Shown: positions 19,148-23,422 of the stretch, in pieces | Numbering within the stretch: the first letter of the stretch is position 1 | Layout: every line of letters starts with the position of its first letter | Source of the DNA: Hypsibius dujardini | Taxonomy: Eukaryota; Tardigrada; Eutardigrada; Parachela; Hypsibiidae | Length of the DNA stretch: 23,422 nucleotides | Assembly: GCA_001579985.1 (NCBI GenBank) | Contig: LRSR01009643.1 | Location: 1 to 23,422, forward strand | Direction of reading: 5' to 3' | Position numbers and translations under genes: made by a program | The notes under the pieces: generated by a model | Database searches by the model: none | What the model was told of the DNA's origin: nothing | Seen by the model: only the letters and a program-made list of their open reading frames with translations

Positions 19148-19566
19148 AAAGCACATAGAAAAAAATGAAAAAATAAACCGCTTCTTAAGCAAATTTAAGG
19201 TTTAATTTTTTGGGGAAAAATAAAGTAAAGTCAGACTTACAAGTACTACATAAGTAGGTCGTAGGTGGAAGCACGCAGAAAAAATCCCGCTCCGTAAGCA
19301 AAAAAAAACTTAATCGACTAACGAGTTTTTTCAGTTAACTCAAAATAACTTGCTAAAGATCTTTACTTAGATTTTTTAGTAATAACGCAAAACTTTTAGT
19401 ATAGTTTTATTAGAAATTATTTGACCAAATTTAGTTTCTTTATTATTTCCTAGTTTATTTTTTAGTAACTAAAACTTCTGGTTCCGTTTTCTCAACCTAA
19501 AAAATCCAAGCTAAAAAATTAGTAACTAAAAGTTTTAGTTTTGGTTTGATTCATTTTTTTCCTGCG
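19148..19566. repeat. Repeat-rich intron with TTTTAGT/ACTAAAA motifs
   Basis: A block of about 45 bases is repeated directly: AAGCACATAGAAAAAAATG then CCGCTTCTTAAGC (19148-19187) and AAGCACGCAGAAAAAATC then CCGCTCCGTAAGC (about 19269-19300). The region to 19566 is filled with ACTAAAA/TTTTAGT variants and ends in tttttttcctgcgg, inverted relative to cgcagaaaaaa at the second unit. It may be a MITE of about 290 bases (19273-19566). No target duplication was found. Confidence 0.4.
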
Positions 19567-19737
19567 GTTTAGTTTTACTATCCATATGCATAAACGACAA
19601 TTAAACACAGAAACTGAATTGTTAAAAACAAGTTAGCAAATACAGAACTAAAAGTTTGATTAGATAAAATGTAAACTAAAATCTGGCTGAAACATTGAGC
19701 AGTTTTAATTTTAACTTTATGAAGTTCATTTTTACAG

Positions 19738-20192
19738 GACATTTTCCTGCAAATCGCGAAATTCGACCATCCTTTGGGACGTGAGCGTCTTCCGCGGCCT
19801 TGAAACACGCCTTCGCGTGTTAGTTATCATGGAATGGGATCCACTTTTGCCGGGTTTCGACGACAGTCCAATTGTCGAACGCGAAGCGGCTGCGAAATTC
19901 TACGGAAGTCCTTTCCAGGAATTCACCGAGTTGTTGGTTTTGGACGTGCGATTGAGCCATCTCGATGATTCGCTCTTCCTGACCGAGGCTTTCTTCAAGG
20001 GTCTTCGGGGTCTGCGCATTCTACAGACCGAGAATTTGGCGGCAAAATTGCTAGTTGCGCTAGATGCGTCGCGCATGTTTCCTCAACTGAAATGCGTCGG
20101 TGTTCACGAAACGGAAAACCGAAATTGTACGTGTCAGGACGCGGAGGAGATTACGGCGTTGACAAAGTAGCGAATGGGAGCAACGAAGCCAG
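19738..20192 (+). CDS. LRR-like secreted protein copy 2, exon 2
   Basis: The acceptor is tttttacAG (19737). The long frame reads TFSCKSRNSTILWDVSVFRG, continues through an LRR-like region (LLVLDVRLSHLDDSLFLTEA, FFKGLRGLRILQTENL, SRMFPQLKCVGVHETENRNC) and ends with CTCQDAEEITALTK. The last 66 residues match 2-203 of copy 1 closely. A TAG at 20168-20170 interrupts it where copy 1 has TGG. The donor CCAG|GTAGAG (20192/20193) and its phase are otherwise conserved with copy 1. Either the gene now ends here or the stop marks a pseudogene. Confidence 0.6.
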
Positions 20193-20632
20193 GTAGAGTT
20201 TCTTACAAAAAGCATCAACACAAAAGCTTCAAACAAAAATATGAAAAAATGTTCGGAAAAAATATCTTGGTGGTCGAAAACATGTTCGCACGACCAGACA
20301 ACTTTCTACGGAGATTTTAATGCTGTCCATAAACACAACTTTTGCGCTATCAGAAACGGCCACAAATGGAAACTTATCTATAAACTTTTGATTGAAAAAT
20401 GTCATGGAGTCTTGGTTGTTTATTTTTTTGTGCACTCTTTGTTTCAGAAAATCAGAAGAAATCTTAGTTAAGCGTGAAACTGATTCACTCTATTACTGCG
20501 ACGTTTTTTTTAAGAGCTCATTAAGAGAAACGGAACAATTCCTGTTTGAAAAAAATAAAGCTACTCAACCTACTCAACTCAAGCTATTAGAAATTTTGCT
20601 GCGCGTTTCTTAATTATATATTATAATTGCAG
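20193..20632 (+). other. Intron of LRR-like gene copy 2
   Basis: GTAGAG donor to ttataattgcAG acceptor; both splice sites are shared with copy 1. It lacks the fold-back element found in the copy 1 intron and therefore approximates the empty site. The small frames in it are not supported. Confidence 0.5.
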
Positions 20633-21065
20633 GTGTTACGGCGTCAACAACAGTTGCGGATCCTCTCCGAAAAGACCTTTATCATGCCTGCAAAGTTGGA
20701 ATAAACTGTTACCTCAAGGATCCCACGAGCGACACTTATACTGTAGCGTCCTTCAACGAGAACGTGCGAAAGAAGACATGTCCTGACTATGGCAAAAGAA
20801 TTGAGGAAAAACTGTCCGCCACGACTACCTCTGACTGGTTGGCAAACAACGCCTTACCATATGGTGTATGATGAACGGCAGCAAACAATGGGACAGCGTG
20901 TCAGCAGATGCTTCAGGGACTTACTCCAGGATATCGTTGGGATGTTACCCTATCCTGTTCTTGTATCTATATTTTCAAGAGACTCGCGCTTCTAAATGTG
21001 CTAAGTACGAGTACCTGCTGGGTCCACGAGAAGGGACTGACGGAGTGATTTCTGTTTTTCCATGA
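20633..21065 (+). pseudogene. LRR-like gene copy 2, exon 3 with frameshifts
   Basis: In phase with exon 2 it reads GVTASTTVADPLRKDLYHAC, then GINCYLKDP, KTCPDYGKR and on to a TGA at 20869-20871. The conserved downstream blocks sit in other frames: VYDERQQTMGQRVSRCFRDL and MLPYPVLV in one (to 20995), KCAKYEYLLGPREGTDG in the third (to 21065). Copy 1 shows the same order of blocks. The frame changes make this a decayed exon, unless further small introns exist. Confidence 0.5.
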
Positions 21066-21180
21066 TTTATCCCTTTTAGCGTCTCCTGCGACTTACATTC
21101 TCTTTGTGCACATTGGCAGATTAATTCAGACTAAATAGTTTATTGAAGCTTTCTTAGTTTATGGATAATAATCGACTCAC

Positions 21181-21321
21181 CGTTTACCGTAAACGGCACA
21201 GAGATATCAAGATTCGAGTTTGGTTGATTTTGTTGTTGTCGCGAATGCAAATTGTACGCAACAGCTCCTTCAAAGACAAAACATGCCAAAAACAGTGTGT
21301 AAAACAGCGTTTTGGACCGAG
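21181..21321 (-). CDS. Candidate minus-strand exon with hydrophobic leader
   Basis: Minus strand: a pyrimidine-rich acceptor (tttttttttgccatctctAG) is followed by an open segment encoding SKTLFYTLFLACFVFEGAVA then YNLHSRQQQNQPNS and DISVPFTVNG. It ends at a consensus donor ACG|GTGAGT. The leader looks like a signal peptide, but there is no ATG in the segment, so a start would have to lie in an earlier exon. No family recognised; no partner exon identified. Confidence 0.3.
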
Positions 21322-21625
21322 CTAGAGATGGCAAAAAAAAATTAAAAAAACTTCAGTTGACTAAAAAATTTAAATTAAAATTTTCACTTACTAAAAATTC
21401 AAATGGGAAATACTAAAAAAATAATTAAAAATATTCTACTGATTTCGATGGTATTTTACCATAATCTATGTTGATTGATTGCTGAATTATGCTTTTGGAC
21501 CGTATTCTAGCCTTGGTAACAGCTAACAGTGTGACATGATGATGAAATGATGATATTTTGACCAGATTCAACTGTTAAGTAAGACAAAACATAGATATAA
21601 ATTATTTAATAGTTGAGAATTCGCA

Positions 21626-21883
21626 TCAAAATTTCATCCTTTCGAAATTCTCCATATTTATTGCAAAATCAATTAATCCATCGACAATGTCACAGAGATT
21701 CATTGCATGCATAATTTCCAAACATTTTGGAAAAGGGGAAACTTTTCTCAACGGAAAGAGCAAGAACACATCCTTACGCATTTCTGAAACGTAGTAGAAG
21801 TAAGAAGGCCCCTTGTCATTAGCGAAGCCAAACATATTTTCCAGTGGCACACAGAACTCAGAGCCCGCAACCCAGCGCCACAT
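21626..21883 (-). CDS. Small minus-strand ORF of unknown function
   Basis: ATG at 21881-21883; 85 codons to a stop. The sequence MWRWVAGSEFCVPLENMFGF then DKGPSYFYYVSEMRKDVFLL and the IMHAMNLCDIVDGLIDFAI segment have balanced, protein-like composition. No family recognised. It could be an exon or transposase fragment. Its start lies at the edge of the TCTGGCCAGA repeat block. Confidence 0.3.
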   Translation of the reverse strand: MWRWVAGSEFCVPLENMFGFANDKGPSYFYYVSEMRKDVFLLFPLRKVSPFPKCLEIMHAMNLCDIVDGLIDFAINMENFERMKF

Positions 21884-21884
21884 T

Positions 21885-22376
21885 TTCCTCAGATCTGGCT
21901 CAGATCTGGTGAAATCCCAAATAAAATCTCACGAGATCTGACGGAATTAACATACTATTCTTGGCGAGAGTGTTGGCTGAGAAATCCGGCAGTTCTCGCC
22001 AGAAAGCTCTTAAAAGTCTCTTGACGAGATCTCTGCCTGATCTCACCAGAATGGCCAGCTACAATTTCACAACAGAAATATCTGGTGTAATTCTGGCAAG
22101 GAAATCCTCGTGTTATTCTGGCCAGAAAGTTTTGTGTAATCGTAACTAGAAAATCCTCTTGTAATTCTGCTCAAAATTCAGCCGAGATTTTTCTCGCATG
22201 AGTCTCGTATGATTCTCACCCAATTCTCACTCGCTTCTGGCCAGAAAGTTCGAACAAATCTCGTAAGGAGTCTTCTCCCCAATTCTTCCCCAATCTGGAG
22301 TATTCTGGGCCAGTTCTGAAGCAGATCTCAAGAGAAGATGCTTTCTCACGTAGTCTGGTCAGAAAGTTTGGCGCTG
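21885..22376. repeat. Degenerate TCTGGCCAGAAAG / AGATCTGG repeat block
   Basis: Within about 490 bases the core TCTGGCCAGAAAG or near variants recurs (about 21994, 22114, 22236, 22355). AGATCTGG/GAGATCT occurs near the left side, and there are longer related units such as GGAAATCCTCGTGTTATTCTGG against GAAAATCCTCTTGTAATTCTG. The block is bounded by CAGCGCCA (21873) and its complement TGGCGCTG (about 22369-22376), which could be terminal repeats of a MITE. No target duplication was found. Confidence 0.45.
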
Positions 22377-22688
22377 GAAATGGGTGTTTTTCTGGATGCG
22401 ATGTTCCTCGCGGTGTTCGCCAAGTCGTTTGACGAGAAGTGGAGCGAACCAAGGTGTGATCAGACAACAAATCCACTGCATAAATGTGCCTTCAACTTGA
22501 AAATTAGCCTCAGGTTGTTAGCAGCAACGATGATGGCGCAGTTAAAGCGCTTTGTAAATGCAACGCGTACTTTAAATAAAACTGATATTCAACTAAGGAC
22601 ACTCGAACGGAAATTCGCCCAAGCTGCTTCCGCCAGAATGGGTGAAGAAAAACTTAAGCAGAAAATTTCAGGGACTAATAAAACTTAA
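22338..22688 (+). CDS. Small plus-strand ORF of unknown function
   Basis: ATG frame of 116 codons. The first part derives from the repeat block. The second (MMAQLKRFVNATRTLNKTDI, then LRTLERKFAQAASARMGEEK) is lysine-rich and helix-forming. No recognised domain; the first codons overlap repeat sequence, so a true start could be the later ATG at about 22531. Low support. Confidence 0.25.
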   Translation: MLSHVVWSESLALEMGVFLDAMFLAVFAKSFDEKWSEPRCDQTTNPLHKCAFNLKISLRLLAATMMAQLKRFVNATRTLNKTDIQLRTLERKFAQAASARMGEEKLKQKISGTNKT

Positions 22689-22838
22689 AAGAATTAAGGA
22701 AATTGATTCTGCAAAAAATGGATCAAATTAGGCTGGAGGTATGGGACCGAAGCTGGTCAGTCGGTCGGGGAGGAAGGGAAGGGGCAAGAAACTTTTCGTT
22801 TCTTAGACAATATCTAGAGAACGCTTGTAGTATTGACT

Positions 22839-22991
22839 TAGGGATGGCATCAAATGTCAAATGACTTCAAATTCAAATCAAAACCAAATCAAAATCAAAA
22901 TCAAAATCAAATTCAAATCAAATCAAATCAAATTCAGTTCAAAATCAAAATCAAAACAAATCGACATTTTTTTCATTTGGTGCCATCCCTA
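22839..22991. mobile_element. hAT-type MITE with TCAAAT/TCAAAA arrays
   Basis: Terminal inverted repeats TAGGGATGGCATCAAATG (left) and, reverse-complemented, TAGGGATGGCACCAAATG (right) differ at one base. Flanking 8-base target duplications are TATTGACT (22831-22838) and TATTGATT (22992-22999). The 153-bp interior is almost entirely tandem TCAAAT/TCAAAA units related to the subterminal CAAATG. Eight-base duplications and no coding capacity fit a hAT-driven MITE. Confidence 0.88.
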
Positions 22992-22999
22992 TATTGATT

Positions 23000-23422
23000 T
23001 GACCTGTAGAGCTGCGAGGGGAGGGGGGGTGCAGTAGCCCTTCCTTTGTCTCAAAAGGGAAAGTGGAAAAATTCATGATCCTCCTCCGCCTAATAGGTAG
23101 GCTTAATTTTTTTAACTCTTTATTGAAAACACTTTCCTCCGGCTGACGGATGACCAGAAGCAGAACTTTGGCGGACCGTCTCGTGAATACCTGAACGACT
23201 GAGAACGTGGAGGATATCGTGGCAAGCATGGAAACCGCGGAGGACTGTGAGCCTTCTATGTTGCTTCTCTCGTGCACTTTATTAATTGCATCTTGTCGTT
23301 TCTTCTCTGTTATGAATGTTTATTCCGAGTACAAAGAATCGACTTAAATATACTTTACCCCGAGATTGACATGTAATAACTAACAAACATTTTCTGATTA
23401 GGAAGTCGATGATTAGTGGTAA
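23000..23422. other. Right-hand end, no supported gene
   Basis: A G-rich run (about 23014-23029) and a 108-codon minus-strand frame (22951-23277) that extends into the MITE and is therefore unlikely to be real in full. No motif recognised. Confidence 0.35.

Noticed and set aside
21309-21500. TTTTGGACCG repeated at 21309 and 21491 as a target duplication
   Set aside because: The bounded segment has no inverted ends, and ten bases of match may be chance.
12399-23029. Runs of 7-10 G at four places (about 12399, 16047, 16430, 23020) as a shared element end
   Set aside because: Flanking sequence is mostly unrelated; only the 16430 and 23020 runs share a few following bases (GCAGT), too little to support a family.
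1-23422. tRNA, rRNA, CRISPR, bacterial operons or riboswitches
   Set aside because: No box A/box B pair, rRNA-like sequence, spaced repeat array or prokaryotic gene structure seen; the spliced genes and DNA transposons point to a eukaryote.

Overview
The window looks like invertebrate (metazoan) nuclear DNA. It has GT-AG introns with pyrimidine-rich acceptors, a secreted leucine-rich-repeat-like gene family split into short exons, and a large load of decayed cut-and-paste DNA transposons (piggyBac, Tc1/mariner, hAT and their non-autonomous derivatives). There is no bacterial-style gene packing. I cannot name the species; a tardigrade, arthropod or nematode are all possible. No tRNA, rRNA or CRISPR structure was seen.

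Layout. 1-1746: the 3' exons of a secreted LRR-like gene (copy 1), whose intron holds a 661-bp fold-back element flanked by TTAA. 2120-2340: a dispersed repeat next to CA- and GTACAT-rich sequence. 3478-6361: a complete but dead piggyBac element with terminal repeats, TTAA target duplications and a transposase that contains an intron. 6757-8067: a dead Tc1/mariner element on the minus strand. 9170-12100: one copy of an unclassified dispersed repeat, here called X. It is interrupted by a second, 3'-truncated mariner copy and carries a stolen piece of exon 1 of the LRR-like gene. 12799-13920: the only long intact open frame, an intronless 373-aa protein of unknown function with a fresh internal 21-aa duplication. 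16080-16319: a hAT transposase tail. 16488-18085: a second X copy in the same orientation, split by a 235-bp hAT-type MITE with an 8-bp target duplication. 18842-21065: a second LRR-like gene copy (three exons, decayed). 21181-22690: small uncertain minus- and plus-strand open frames around a block of degenerate TCTGGCCAGA-type repeats. 22839-22991: another 153-bp hAT-type MITE.

How it fits together. Two related LRR-like gene copies about 19 kb apart bracket a transposon graveyard. The nesting gives a relative history: X was duplicated first; then a mariner and an exon fragment entered one copy while a MITE entered the other; a fold-back element entered the intron of gene copy 1 but not copy 2. 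The orphan ORF at 12799 lies between the two X copies and stands out because everything around it is broken.
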